A stretch of DNA of 64,000 nucleotides. It comes from Albugo candida. Its lineage: Eukaryota; Oomycota; Peronosporomycetes; Albuginales; Albuginaceae. The stretch is from positions 310,001 to 374,000 of the forward strand of contig CAJNAR010000010.1 in the NCBI GenBank assembly GCA_905220665.1. The letters are read 5' to 3'. The position numbers and the translations under genes were made by a program. The stretch's first letter is position 1. Every line of letters starts with the position of its first letter. Below, one piece after another: positions 10,908 to 23,000 of this stretch. Under the pieces are notes generated by a model, which saw only the letters and a list, made by a program, of their open reading frames with translations, was not told where the DNA came from and made no database searches.

Positions 10908-13900
10908 CTAGGCTGAACAATGCCATCCAACCAGGACTAGGATCTCAGTTGCACTTGCCTTTCCCACTCGCCTGTGCCGGACCCGCAGCAATGATCTTCG
11001 ACTTCTGAAAAATCCACCGAATGATCCTTGCGTTGCGACTTGTTCCAAAACTTTAGCAAGCCGAATGCGTTCCTCTTGGTCGTAACACTGTCTTCGAAAG
11101 TACCGAACGTGCGCACTAAACGTGGTGCAGATCACGGAAAGTGCTGGAACTGTCGAAATTGCTGATCGCTGATCGAACAAACGACGATTCCGATCAGTCC
11201 AGACGAAGTGCAGTGTCACCGCTTGCAATGCAAGCCATAAATCTAATATAATATGCTGATATTCTTTCCATGCCGGCCGTAATGTTGGCACAATTGGACA
11301 TGCAATATGCGTCAAACGTGGTCGAGAGGAGAAAAACTGATCCCAACTGGGGAGTAACTCCCTTCCTAAATGTGCCGTGTGATCGCACTCTGAAAGAGAT
11401 GTTGATCGGATCCCACCGCGCCCCACGAAGGCTGCGTACACAATGTAATATCGGGATGAGTGTCCTTTAAAACCAGAAATGAGAGCGAACTGGCAGCATC
11501 CGAAGAGCCAAACGGAACTATGAATCTTCGAAAATGGGTAGTACGCGTTTTCGAAGATGCCGTGAGGTAGACTTGAATGTTCGAACTCATCTGTATCTAA
11601 TGCGTCCGATCTCTCCCGTGATAACCAATGTGTCGACATCAGATGACTCTTGGTTGGTTCGGGAGGTTTTCAGACGATTCGTGAGAGTTGTGAGCGTGGA
11701 ATAAATGGAAAATATTGTTTCCATTCCTTGCTTTTTACTCCCACATAAAATGATCTGCCACTTGTGGTTGGTGTAATCCAAGTGATGAGACCAATCGTCG
11801 AGTGGATACGCTGTAGTATCTGAGTGATTTCGTTGTAAAGTCGACTCAGCAACTTTTCTTCAGCCATATCCGATGTATTTAGCTCTTCGTCGTTGCAGTA
11901 GTTGAGGACGAAATCTTCCTTCGTTGGCCATGTGTCGCTTTCCCGAAAAAAGTCTTCAGACTTCGAACGTCGAAAAGTGTAGTAAACGTTTTTTGAAATG
12001 TGCGATGTGGTTCGTCCACCATGCCAAGATTATACCAAACGTTCAGCGTACTCGGATGGCGAGTACCAGCTTCATGATGTAATTCTTGGTCGCAGTGGAA
12101 CCACATCGGTTGCTTCATGTAATACTGACGGCGTTGTAAAACATTCGAATGTGAAATTGAAATGCTCCAATCCATCTGATGCCACATTTTAAATTCCTTT
12201 TTCCACCATGACGATATGCTCTCCCATTGAACCATTTTCCCATGTCGATGTGGTGCGATGGTGAATATATCCATCGGCTTGTGTGGTGCAAAGGGAGGTT
12301 GGATAAGTTGTAATGATTCCGTCGAAGCAGTTGTCCAATTCGCAGGAATAATTGTTGACGCATCGGATGCGAACTGCTGAAGGCATTGAATACGTTGTAG
12401 CTCTAGTCGTCGCAACAAAAAAGGACCTGTAGTCCACCATCTTGTCGGCGAAGATATAAAAGTTCTTTTTGCTGAGTAGGTGAACATGTTTTGAATCTTT
12501 TTTGCGTTTCCGACCAAGCACAAATCGATTTAACATCGATTGCCACTGTCGAAAAGGCAGTGCTGAGATATCAACGTGCATCGTGTAATGCCACAGACGT
12601 GATAAAATCATCGTTTGCGCAATCAGTAGTCGACCACGGACAGTTCGTGCTCGTCGAAACCATACACCAAACCCATCGTAAAAACGCTTGTCGAGAGTTG
12701 AAATAACCATCGAATGAGTCGGTGTCTGGCCGAACGGAATACCCAAATACTTTACCGAATCCTCCGGACCCATTCTGGTCAAGTTGGGAATACGTGGACA
12801 TGGCTTGGTACGATTCAACGAGAGCAAAGATGATTGACTCAAGTTGATTTTCGCACCAGAGCCATCGCAATAGACTTGGACGAGTTCGAGTTGCGTCAAA
12901 ACACCATTTGGTGTCTCTAAAAACAATGTCGAATCGTCCGCAAAAAAAGCCATTGGCGACAGTCGTGCCATTGATTTAAATGCCATGTTCTTCATGATGG
13001 CAAAGTAAATTTCCCAAAGGTTCGATCGTCATCAGAAAAAGTAATGCTGATAGAGGACCACCTTGTTCCACTCCAGGTTGTGGTGTGATGAACGGGGTGA
13101 TATTTCCATTCCTCATCAAGTGCGCCTTTGTGTTGTTGTACAAAAGACGAACCCAGTCGATGAAACGTTTTCCAACGTCCATTTTTTCCAAAACGCGAAA
13201 CATTTATGTCCAATTGACTCGATCATAAGATTTCTCAAGTCGAGAAAAGTCGCATATGCTTCCTCCCTACGATGAGAAACCAAGTCTTGGATGTCGGTGA
13301 GTTGTCGAATATGGTGATGCATCGATCTTCCTCGCACAAATGCTTTTTGATCTTGATCGATCAATTTTGGCAAAAACCGTTGCAATCGATACGCCTTCAC
13401 TTTTGAAAAGTACTTACACTTCAACGCAAAGCAGTGCGACCGCTCGATAGTTGCCAAGATAACCTCGTGATCCTTTTTTGTATAAAAGTGTGATTGCTGA
13501 GTGACGCTGTGATCGAAGTAAAAATCCTCTTTCCAGCTGATATTCGAACACGATCTTCTGACACTCGCCAAACGTTTCCGGGTGAAGCTAATAAAATACA
13601 GTTATTAGTCCATCCATACCTGGAGAAGAACTACTCCGCATGTGCTTGATCGCTTCCGCTATCTCGGTCGTACTTAAGTAAGTTGAGAGACGGTCTTGCT
13701 CTGCTGAGGCAAGGGAAAGTTGAATCGAATCGAGTTACTTATTTTGCTTTCTTTCACATAGATCATCTGAGTCGGTCTCTGAGCTATAAAGAGAGCCCAT
13801 GACACCATCAATGATCTCTGCATTCGTCAATAATCTCCCTCGGGTTTGATGTTACGGTGCCACACTTGTTGGTGACATTTTCGATCGGCACGCGACGACA

Positions 13901-14918
13901 AGAACTATCCGGAGGGCGAAAAAAAAAACTTGGAAGAGTTCTCCATATGCTTCACGTGGTGGTCGAAGCTTTCATCTTGGTTGTATTTCGCATTGTTTTC
14001 TACTGAATTCGAAATTGTTCAAGACTCGATTCGTAAAAACTCCGTGACTCGTTGGTGTCTTGAATGCGATATCGAGCTGCTGCGACTTCCAAAACTCGCT
14101 GGCTAGACTCAACATCACGTCGCTATATTTTGCAACCTTTTTTTCAATGATTTGAAGCTCTTTCTTGATTTTCATCTTCCAACTTTCCCACATTCTGCCG
14201 GGATTCGAAGTTGTCCGCAACTGTTCGAGCACCAAATTCGCTTCCAATTTGATTGCCTCTACAACTTTAGGACACTCAAATAGTCATATATGCTCGTCCC
14301 GGAGACTGAGTTGGATTTGTAAAAGTTACTTTTTGTGCCAGATAACCTCCCGCATGTCGTGGACGGAAATACTCAGAGTTTCGTATACCATATTGAGTAG
14401 CTCTTTCGACATGCAGATATAATCTAATTGATTCTTGCGCGGTAATGGTCCTGTAAAAATACTTTTGCAGTCGGATGTTGAATTCGCCAAGCGTCTACCA
14501 CACCCAACTGTGAAAGCCATTCCAAACACGCTACTGGACTTGGTTCGTGTAGAATTGTTCCACTTGAAGCATCGATAGCTGGATCGAGTGGTGTGTTGAA
14601 ATCACCAAATACCATATGTGTTGCGGTCGATTCGAAATTGTTGGAAAGCAATAACTCATAAAAACCCACGCGTTCCTCGGCCCGCATTGGTGCATATACA
14701 TTGCGAATATACACCGGTGCACCGTGAATGAGAGGAACCAAAACCAAATAACAATTTGTAATGCTTCGTTCGGTGAGTTCGTCACCAATTGGTTGTGAAC
14801 TTGGAACTTTGTCTCTTGAAAACAACGAATGGAGTGCTGTGATAGGACGTGGTCGATAAGATGACGATTTATATGGATTCCATCGGCATTCAACTTGAGT
14901 GCTTAGATATCGTTCCAC
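10908..14918 (-). pseudogene. LINE A ORF2 remnant: endonuclease, reverse transcriptase, C-terminal domain
   Basis: The endonuclease part shows CFQETKF (catalytic Glu) and VFGDFNTPLD (Asp-x-Asn). The reverse transcriptase shows DQKAFVRGRSMHHHIRQLTD, TYATFLDLR-type motif A remains and, in the ORF 12995-12189, FFADDSTLF with the catalytic Asp pair, followed by CDGSGAKINLSQSSL. The C-terminal piece 11639-10908 has HFVWTDRNRRLFDQ, as in other L1-type elements. Frame changes at about 14530, 13970, 13200, 12990 and 12190 break it into at least six parts. Confidence 0.75.
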
Positions 14919-15092
14919 TCTGAAATTATCGAGGAGCCCTTAGCATTCACGCTGAAGTGGACCATCAATCAACTTTCTCCTTCCATTTTGAGTCGAGAGG
15001 TTTATTGTGTCTAACACTTCCGTGAAAAAGAAAGTTTCGAGGGAAAGCTCTTCAATTTCGCCACAGAGAACCCCTTGCCATTCACGAACGAA

Positions 15093-17245
15093 TCATTGAG
15101 ACCAAGACTTGATGCCTACGTCTGAGCGTGACAACGTTAGTAGCATATTGGCTGGCAACAAGGGACTGTTTCCTGGAATCCAAATAAATGCCGCTTCAGT
15201 GTGATATTTGGCCAAATAATCATTTGTGTAAAAAATGGGGGCAGTATACATAACACCTTTAGTCGCTCTTGACAAACCGAGAACCATTTCCGGCATCGCC
15301 CTTCACCATAAGGCGATTTTCTTGAAAATCACATTACGTTTCAACGGAACTTTCCCACCAAGATTTCGACACCATCGTATAGGGAACGTGACATCTTCAT
15401 TCAAATTTTGAGCAGTGAAACTTGAGTGACCAGCAGTAAATGCGCAACATCGTCCAATGCTTTGTCATTGGACTCCATAAGGCAAGTACCACACACTTAT
15501 AGCGATCGGATAATCAGGTGCTGATCGAATATTGACCGGATTCGTGCTGAACTGAATCAGCCTTCGCTTGGACCAACTTGTCCGGTCTAACCGCGTGGAT
15601 GGCATTTTTGAAATCGAATTCCAAGTGATTGCTCGCTCCGATTTTCAACCTTCGTGTGGCATTCTCGAAAAGAATGAGCTGTCGATTTCAGATTGGCTAC
15701 TTTTTCTGGAATACGTGTTGTCACGGAAGAAATCTGAATCCGTGTGCCATGTTCCGGATTGCCAATTGCTTCGACTTCCTTTCTCTCCACCTCCATTTCC
15801 GAGAGAACAGACAAATAGTTCTTGGTCACCAAACCGGGTAGAGCACTAGGTCGTGCTTTTTACACCATGTGTTGAAATGGCTCCAGATGTGTGACGTTTA
15901 CCGCGTGAACGAACCACCTGCATGGTGATATACGCATCCCTTCCACCGGTTCTGATTAGACGAGTGGAGCTGGTTTTCTTCAGGTACGAGAAGAGGAAGG
16001 GTTGGTTGCGTCAGTTCCGGGCTGTCTGGTGGTGTGATATCTGGAAGAGAGTTGAACTCCAACGATATTTGGTAGGAAAGTTTTCGTTCGACATTCATTG
16101 TTGCCTTCTATTGATCGAGAATCGGCACATCCCTGGGTCTGGCGACCACAGATGCCGCATTTGGTATTTCTTGCTGATTTTTGAACTTTTGTTCCGTCAG
16201 TGGCAATGGCTTCTAGATTCAAACAATATGGACCACGCTGACCGTACCATGCACGTTCTGTTGAAATCGGAGCATTCTTACTCCTTACAGAAAATAATGA
16301 TTTGCCGAACGCGATTTGCTCGCATGCTTTCCCTACACGCACCAAGGTTCCAGGCATGCGTAGGACGCAGAGTAAACTCTCAATGTCGTATTAAGGACTC
16401 CTTTGGAGGAATTTGCTTCTTGAAAGGTATCGAAAAGGATTACGCGATTTCTTTACTGAAGGGATTTCAAAATACTCTTCCAATCAACTTTCAGACCGAC
16501 TCCAAACACGTTTATTTAATACCGGCGTTCTAAAGTTTCGTGCTCTTAAAGTACTTTCACCTCGAACGGTGACCGTCTGCCACTCCAGTTGTTCAAACGC
16601 GTCTCTAGACGTGAACATCATACGAACAATTTTTCCTGGGAGTTTCGACGCCTATCAAATCTGACGACTATCCAGGAGAGACTCAAACACCGGGTTGCCG
16701 TGATCCCGGAGGAGTGATGTCAGTAATTTCCATTTAGAACGCGATTCGAAGCCTGGCCCCCCCAAAAAAAAACTCATTGGAAAACTGCTTTTGTAATCTT
16801 CAAAGGACTTGCGGCCTCGATTTTGGCGACCACGAATTATCAATCCGGATAATCTTCCGCATAAGTTTAGATCTTGCAGCAAAATTTGAAGATTTTGTCT
16901 TTGGGAGCTCCACGCGGTATTGCGCTTTCGCTCTATCACTGTTTTTGCGCGTGGATTCATGCGACTTGAGGGGTTCTGCCAAAGTGGGACGTTTGGTTTC
17001 GTCCATGCTTGCAGTTGCCTTGGCACCACTCCGTGACGAGGCATTGACAGTACCACCGGCATGAACCTGTGCAGCTACACTGGTGGTGGGGTACTCTCCA
17101 CGTCTTCGCACAGGGGTGATGACTCATCAACAATTATGCAGTCACCCGAGGCAAGGTGGCTTACGATGGTTGTCACGTCACTAGAAGTGGACGCTGGAAC
17201 CCGTGGCTGTATCTATATGTCGACTTGAACAAGTGTGTTCGAGCT
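15093..17245 (-). pseudogene. LINE A ORF1 remnant
   Basis: Minus-strand pieces (17111-16800, 16357-15980, 15832-15587 and 15296-15093) align in order with ORF1 of LINE C. Shared features include DETKRPTLAEPLKSHEST, RVGKACEQIAFGKSLF, NAPISTERAWYGQRGPYCL and HTKVENRS-type segments. ORF1 proteins of this element class are thought to bind the element RNA. The start codon present in LINE C (ATGGTTCAAGTC) is lost here (CTTGTTCAAGTC at about 17245), and many frameshifts follow. Confidence 0.7.
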
Positions 17246-17300
17246 ATTTCAGTAAATCGGCGGGCTACGTACTAGTCGACGAATTGAATAGTCTCAAACA

Positions 17301-17905
17301 CTACACTGTTACTTCCCCTGGGTCGAAATCAGCAATAACATCAGGTCGAACGTGATATAGATACTGTTTCCACTGTCCGTAAATGCCACATATCTTAATT
17401 CGTCGCTGCTGAAAGTACGAAGGTTTTGGCGATTCTGTATTCTTCGGACATTGGTTATGCTTGTATCCCACTTCATTGCATTCGTGTCAGCGAATGGTAT
17501 ATCCAATCTCTCGATCGATTGTTGCGTTCTTCACGACAAGTCTTTGTCACTAGAGTGTTACGGTTGTTGCGCCAAACTCTTGTATTTTGATTTATGGTTC
17601 ATCGCTCGCCCCCCACGCATTCCCTCTACCGCTCCGTTTTTCTGGCGGCCACGCATACCATCATCACGCCCTTGTGGATTTTATTATGATGCGATAGCTT
17701 TAAGCGCTTTTTTTGTTTTCCTCATTTCTGCTTCGTGTCGAACTCACGCTGTCGCATTTTCTTTATCCTCGTACAGGTTCATTTGCTCAAGCTTTGCTAT
17801 GATTTTGATATTTGTATACTACTCTCTTGGTAGGCTTTCAAGCAAAACTATCACCTTCTCGTCCTCCAACACGCTGTGGCAAGTTGAGTATATAAATCGT
17901 CAAAC
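17301..17905 (-). pseudogene. Ty1/copia gag fragment with damaged zinc knuckle
   Basis: The minus strand reads EDEKVIVLLESLPRE (about 17860-17820), typical of copia gag in the segment before the knuckle. It continues through a basic linker (GMRGRQKNGAVEG) to a CCHC-like stretch HECNEVGYKHNQC near 17480-17440. Relative to C-X2-C-X4-H-X4-C, the first Cys codon is TGA and the His is Tyr. Stops and frameshifts break the rest. It is wedged between the 5' end of LINE A and the 3' end of the gypsy element, and nothing of copia pol follows. Confidence 0.55.
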
Positions 17906-18337
17906 ATGAAGAGATGTTAAAAAAAATGCACCACCAGGAGTCATCAAAAACTCGTGCAACTTTTTTAAGAAGCTAGACACGGTTATAGATATTACGCTTC
18001 ACTTAAAACTTGAATAAAACCGTCCGACCCTGGGCATTAAGTATAGGAATTGCCTCGAGTCTCAGTGCTTTACCTCTTGCCCAACAAACTTTTTGATTCT
18101 ACTCTACCAGCAATTTCTGCCCCGATTGTATGTAATCCTTGTGAATAAAGCTGCTCTCTTACGGTGTGGCTCGCCGATAGTACTCTTTTCCGCAGTAACA
18201 GGCTCTCGTTATCTGCTACTCTTGGGAAGACTTATCGTTCACTTAGAAATTTAAAACTGCCTTAATATAGTTCCCTAGTTCGCTACCCTGTGCTACCTCT
18301 AAGCCTATCATTCTAGGTACCTCTATAATGTCCCTAA

Positions 18338-18384
18338 TGACGTCATCTTGTGACGTCAGACCATGACATCAGCCTGTGACGTCA
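18338..18384. promoter_or_regulatory. Four TGACGTCA-type sites at exact 13-bp spacing
   Basis: TGACGTCA occurs at 18338-18345, 18351-18358 and 18377-18384, with TGACATCA at 18364-18371. The starts are exactly 13 bases apart. TGACGTCA is the palindromic cAMP-response/bZIP consensus. The array lies about 160 bases beyond the 3' coding end of the gypsy element, where the U3 part of a 3' LTR would be expected, so it is a candidate enhancer of the retrotransposon. LTR borders were not found, so the assignment to U3 is inference. Confidence 0.55.
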
Positions 18385-18545
18385 TGGCCTGTATAGCATA
18401 CAGTCAGCTCAATCTTGTTGCCTGACTCGGCGGCATGACATCTCCCCGGACTTGACTTCACGTTGGCGGTCTCGAAAGTCTGTACTAGTCGCTGCCAATG
18501 CCAAACGTGGTGGATAGCCTTCTCGCGTTCCCAAGCACTATCACA

Positions 18546-19827
18546 CTACGGGAGGCCGTGCCATTTAACTAGCCATTCCAATTGGCGGCTGCGCTGACGA
18601 CGACGAAGCAACTTTTCCACAATATTTAGTTCCTTCCCGGTATCTGGCTCTAGGATGATTGGTGATGCTTTCGGATTCGGTCGTCCAGCGAACTCGGACG
18701 CATTCGACGTATATGGATAGAGTAGATCGACGTTGAACGATGAGTGCAGTCTCTTCATATTTCGCGGGAGCTTCAATTTAGCTACATTCGGGTTGATCAT
18801 CGAGATTATCTCAAACGGTCCAACCTTCTTTGCTGTGAGCTTGGCTTTCTTTAACTCAATGTGAGCGTTAAATGTTTGGAGTGGAAAATTCTTGGTATCC
18901 AGCAGAACTAAGTCCCCGACACTAAAGGCGAGGCTTGTTCTTTTCGAGTCATAGTACTTCTTCTGTCTCTCCTGGGTTGGTTCTAGATTTTCGAGTGCCT
19001 TACGCACTAGGTCTTGGAGATCCTTGGCGAACTTTGAGGCGAACTCTGAGATGGATTGTGGATTCATATCATCATAGTCTTTGTATTCGTGAGAAATCAT
19101 ATTGGATACTTTTCTTCCGGTATCAATCTCAAACGGGGTGAACTTAGCAGACGAGTTTAATGAAGTGACGTGGGCATATTCTACCGTGCCAAGTAACTTG
19201 GCCCAATTTTCTCCAATGTATGAGTCTAAGCAGCGTGAAGCGTCTTCTAACACCAAGTTTTGGCGTTCTGTTTGTCCATCCGCTTGCGCTCTATGAGCGG
19301 TCGTCATGCTTAGCTTGACACCCATCATTGGTCATTAAAGATTTCCAAAACTTTGCGGTGAATTTTGGATCCCGATCGCTGATGATAACCTACGGCAGTC
19401 CATGATGTCGGACTACGGCATCAAAAAATACCTTGGCGGTGTCTTTAGAATCTGCAGTCGTATACGTTGGCGCATAGATTGGTCTCTTCGACAACTTGTC
19501 TATTACGACGCAAATAGCATCGTACCCTTCCGACACGGGTAGTCCAGTAATGAAGTCCATTGACACTACTTCCCAGCAATCTTCCGAAATGGGTATAGGT
19601 ATCATGAATCCTTTTTTTCGCTGGTTGTTTGACTTCCAACAGGCGCATGTTTCACATGTATCGACGTACTTGTGCACCGTCTCCAGTATCTTCGGCCAGT
19701 AGTACCATTGCTTCAACTTCATGTAAGTTCTGCATACTCCTTGATGTGCTGCTGTGGCTGCATCATGGAACTCGTATAGAATCTTCGTCTTTATTTCCGG
19801 CATGTCTGGAATGCATATTTGCTGCAT
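18546..19827 (-). pseudogene. Gypsy integrase with C-terminal chromodomain
   Basis: The H2C2 zinc-binding region is visible (HDAATAAHQG, then YVDTCETC, 19827-19650). The DDE core follows with MDFITGLP (first Asp, about 19560), SDRDPKFTAKFW (second Asp, about 19380-19340, after an in-frame TAG) and QADGQTERQN (Glu, about 19280-19250). The GPFEI segment and the chromodomain start (LEWLVKWHGLP, 18580-18546) identify it as a chromovirus. Chromodomains steer insertion to particular chromatin. The final part of the chromodomain continues past a stop at 18546-18548. Confidence 0.85.
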
Positions 19828-19993
19828 TGCATCATCTTACTTCAAATATATGAGTCCTTTGTCGATTATGAAGTTGTTTTTCGGCTACTTTGTTTTCCAG
19901 ATATGTTTGAAAAACTCATCTTTGCGATAGCCTTCTGAATCGCTTTACGCACTTTATCATTGATATGGTTGTGGATTTGCTCTTGCGCGACTC

Positions 19994-21623
19994 CTATCGG
20001 ACGACTTTCCCCCCCCCCTCCAGTTCCACATCGTTGATTAAGAGTTGAGAGACATCCAGCGGAATGTACTGAATGAACGCAGCGTGATTCATGTGCGTAT
20101 CTAAAAGATTGAAGTGTTGATTACAGTCCTCCGCACACTCATGTACGATGTGCGACATATCGGGAACATGGTTCGCAGGCAAGTCTGATTCGTTGGAATG
20201 CTCTCCCGACACGGGAGGACGAGACAATGCGTCAGCCACCACATTGGACCGTCCTTTGACATGATGTAAGACTAAGTCAAACTGGGAAAAGAACGTTAAC
20301 ATACGCGCCAACTTTGAAAACACTTCGGGACGGTGGAGCATCCACCTGCAAGCGGAATTGTCTGTATAGACTGAAAAGTGTCTTCCGTGGAGATAAGGAC
20401 GCCATTTTTCAAGCGCAGTCATGATAGCTAACAGCTCTTTCTCGTGAGCTGGCCATTTTAGTTCATATGGGCCTCGATGTTTCAAAGAAAACGCAATGGC
20501 GTGGTCGTTTCTGTTGATACGTTGCGAAAGAACACCAGCCATGCAAAACCACAAACATCCGTTGTTACGATGAAAGGGTGAGTAAAGTCGGGCAATTTCA
20601 GCGGTGACTGCTGAAGTGCGAACTTCAATGCGTTAAACGCCTTTTGCTGATCTTCCCCCCAGTTTCATTGAGTATCTTGTTTGGCTAACTCTCAGAGAGG
20701 ACACGTTAGTCGTGCAAAATTGCAGATAAAACGTCGGTAATAGCCAGCTAGTCCCATAAAACTTAGCAACTCTTTGCGACAGGACGGTGTTTGGAACGTT
20801 GCGATAGAATCTCTTTTCTTAGGGTCGACGCGTAGACCAGCTTCGGAAAGCATATGCCCTAAGAATGCGATTCCTTTGCGACCAAATACACATTTGAAGA
20901 GTCAAGCATAAAGCTTCTCCTTGCGCAACACTTCGCATACTGCACGAACGTGGCCGACGTGGTCCTCCATTGTACGGGAGAAGATGCACATATCGTCCAG
21001 ATACACGACAACGAAGGTGCCTAGCTTGTCGAACAACGTTCGCATAAGATGTGACCAAACCCCAGGAATTCGTAATAACCCCATTGGTGCTACGCACCAT
21101 TGACACGTTTCCTTGTGGGTTATGAAAGCCGTATAGGGTCGACTTGATGGCAAAACTACCATTTATGGTACCCTTGAGCAAGATCGAGAAGCGTAAAATA
21201 CTTGCATCCAACCATGCGGTCGAATAGTTCTTCGATTAACGGCAAAGGAATTTTTGCCACGACTAACATGCTATTTACATAACCGTAGTCAATTACTCAG
21301 TGAATGGGAATCTTTGAATTTCCGCTTCAGAGCCATTCGGCGCGTTTTGGGAACTTTCCGGTTGTGGGATCTGTCTTTGGGATTCCAAAAATATTGGAGA
21401 CCCATGGCGAGTTGGATACTTCTAATTATCCTTTTAGTATATTATCTTCAACGAATTGCTGCAGTGCGTCTTGCTCAACCTTCGAAAGACGGAAGGGATC
21501 ACGGGCGCTCGGCATCGCATCAGGCTTTATTTGCAGTTCGAAATTCACTGATCGCTTTGGAGGCATTTTATTCGGAACTTGTTCTGGAAATTCTTCTTTG
21601 TACTCGTCCAGAACTGGTTTCAA
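19994..21623 (-). pseudogene. Gypsy reverse transcriptase and RNase H
   Basis: The module begins FPEQVPNKMPPKRSVNFEL with DPFRLSKVEQDALQQF (21623-21426), the usual N-terminal fingers. After a disrupted stretch (21420-21165) the palm is readable at 21162-20902 with FVVVYLDDMCIFS, containing the YxDD-type catalytic pair. Another disrupted part (20900-20560) follows. RNase H is then clear at 20554-19994, with HEKELLA, VYTDNSA and NVVADALSR supplying the catalytic Glu and Asp residues. Frameshifts lie in both disrupted stretches. Confidence 0.8.
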
Positions 21624-21626
21624 CTC

Positions 21627-22513
21627 CTACGATATTTTTGATGGTTCTACGTTGGTAACCTTCAGCTGATATATATCCTCATATGCTACACTGTTCAGCT
21701 TCTCTTGGAAGGTAGGACCATCCACGTCTTCGAACTTCGTGGGGGCTTCAACTTCCATATGTTGCGATCGCCAATCAATCCGTGGGCTGTACTTGGTAAA
21801 CCATGGTTGACCAAATATTAAGTCATGCGTATAAGGTAGGCCCCATTCCATGAACTGCATCCATGGGAACTCCATACCGTCGATGCGAACGGTATCTTCC
21901 ACTCTCTTCGTGGGATGACTCGATGTCCACGTTCCGTCAAAACGACGCGCTTGTACCTTTTATGCGCTTAGTATTGTGAGGCCAGACCAGGTTTGATCAG
22001 ATTTGTGGAAGCACCAGAGTCGATCAAAATCTTGACGGATTTGTTTCCAATGACACCATCACGTACTAGTAGTCGACCTTGCACTTGCATGCCCGATCCA
22101 AAGTTGCTTGATTCTAAGCCAATAGGTTCTACTTCTGTCGTCTTTTGGACCTCCATGGCATTGATCGTGACACGGTCGTAAACAGTTGATTCTTTTTCGT
22201 CCTCACGGCTGTCCACATTGTTAAATTGCTGACGACTTACATTTTGCTGGTAATTCAGGTCGGAACGATTTGAAACCTCGATCATAACGTGGCTGGCGAT
22301 GACGACACTGTGCGGAGCGATGATTTGAACTTCCGCACTTGAATCACAAATTACGGCGGCGACATTCGTCACGAGACGGAATTTGCACGTAGCTGATGTC
22401 CACTGGCTTCGGATCATCGTTCGATCGATATCGACGACTGCTTTCGTATGACCTGTACCGCGGTCTATCGTGCGAAAGTCCTCGAGAATGTCTCGTCGAA
22501 TGAGAACGGTCAA
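21627..22513 (-). pseudogene. Gypsy aspartic protease region and linker
   Basis: The frame 22513-21968 overlaps the gag end in another frame and becomes recognisable near its end as KILIDSGASTNLI, the retropepsin active site (Asp-Ser-Gly) at about 22040-22000. The next frame, 21902-21627, carries the rest of the protease (HDLIFGQPWFTKYSPRIDW, the GxPW-type segment usual after the retropepsin core). It then ends in a TAG directly before the reverse transcriptase. The protease normally cuts the Gag-Pol polyprotein into its parts. Confidence 0.75.
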
Positions 22514-22985
22514 AGTCTAACGCAACCGTAATAGCTTCGGAGAGTGTTGTACAGCGACGGTACTGAACTTCTTCCCGCGTGCGACCTGTCAGTCCACGGA
22601 GAAAGTACATGATCTGGTCCAGCTCGCCCATCTCTCGAACTTGAGTGACTACGTGGCGAAACTCGCACACATAATCAGGAAGATCTTCGCAATCGCGCTC
22701 TCTCATATTGTCCATATCCTCACGCAGACGCTCTTGCAGATCAGCAGGGATAAATTCACGTTCAACTTTGCTGAAGAAGTCGTCCATGTTTGTGACATAC
22801 TTTTTTTGCTTCACATACCACTGAACGGCTCCTTGCTTCAGTGTCCCGCCTAAGACAACGAGTATTCTTTGAGAAAGTTCTAGACTCTTCCAGCTCACTC
22901 CTCTTGCAAAGAAGTATTGTTCCACTTGCTCCTTGTAGACTTGAAATGATTCATCCAACCTACCCCCATACGTCGGAAGTTTCAC
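22344..22985 (-). pseudogene. Gypsy gag (retrotransposon gag domain) ending at the zinc knuckle
   Basis: An uninterrupted 213-codon frame starts MKLPTYGGRLDE. It carries the typical retrotransposon gag fold pattern: GAVQWYVKQ, then FFSKVEREFIPADLQERLR, then LPDYVCEFRHVVTQV and a basic arginine- and serine-rich end. Gag forms the particle that packages element RNA. The frame stops at 22344-22346 with TGA, exactly where the first Cys of the CCHC knuckle should be; the next codons read FKC, GSSNH and RSAQC in perfect spacing. Protease follows in another frame. Confidence 0.8.
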
Positions 22986-23000
22986 ACCCTCTAGCTTGAT

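Larger units (their letters stand above)
10662..17300 (-). mobile_element. LINE A: L1-type non-LTR retrotransposon, full length but heavily decayed
   Basis: Reading the minus strand from about 17300 down, there is a 5' leader, ORF1 remnants (about 17245-15100), an APE-type endonuclease (about 14918-14240), a reverse transcriptase (about 13571-12190), a C-terminal domain (about 12190-10908) and a 3' untranslated tail ending near 10662. The last 60 bases match the end of LINE B (shared TCTAATTCTAGTAAT and CTTCAACT). Coding parts are close to LINE C (40.3-44.9 kb) and more distant from LINE B, so A and C form one subfamily. Frames change every few hundred bases, so the copy is dead. Confidence 0.85.
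18390..23000 (-). mobile_element. Ty3/gypsy chromovirus-type LTR retrotransposon, moderately decayed
   Basis: Gag, protease, reverse transcriptase, RNase H, integrase and chromodomain are all present in order on the minus strand, giving a complete internal region of about 4.5 kb. Each domain is readable in ORFs of 60-260 codons. Frameshifts separate gag from protease, and in-frame stops fall between modules, for example a TAG at 21627 between protease and reverse transcriptase and another after HHGLP at about 19390. I compared the flanks (17.9-18.4 kb and 23.0-23.5 kb) by eye and found no matching LTR pair, so the LTRs are diverged, lost or outside my ability to align. Confidence 0.85.
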
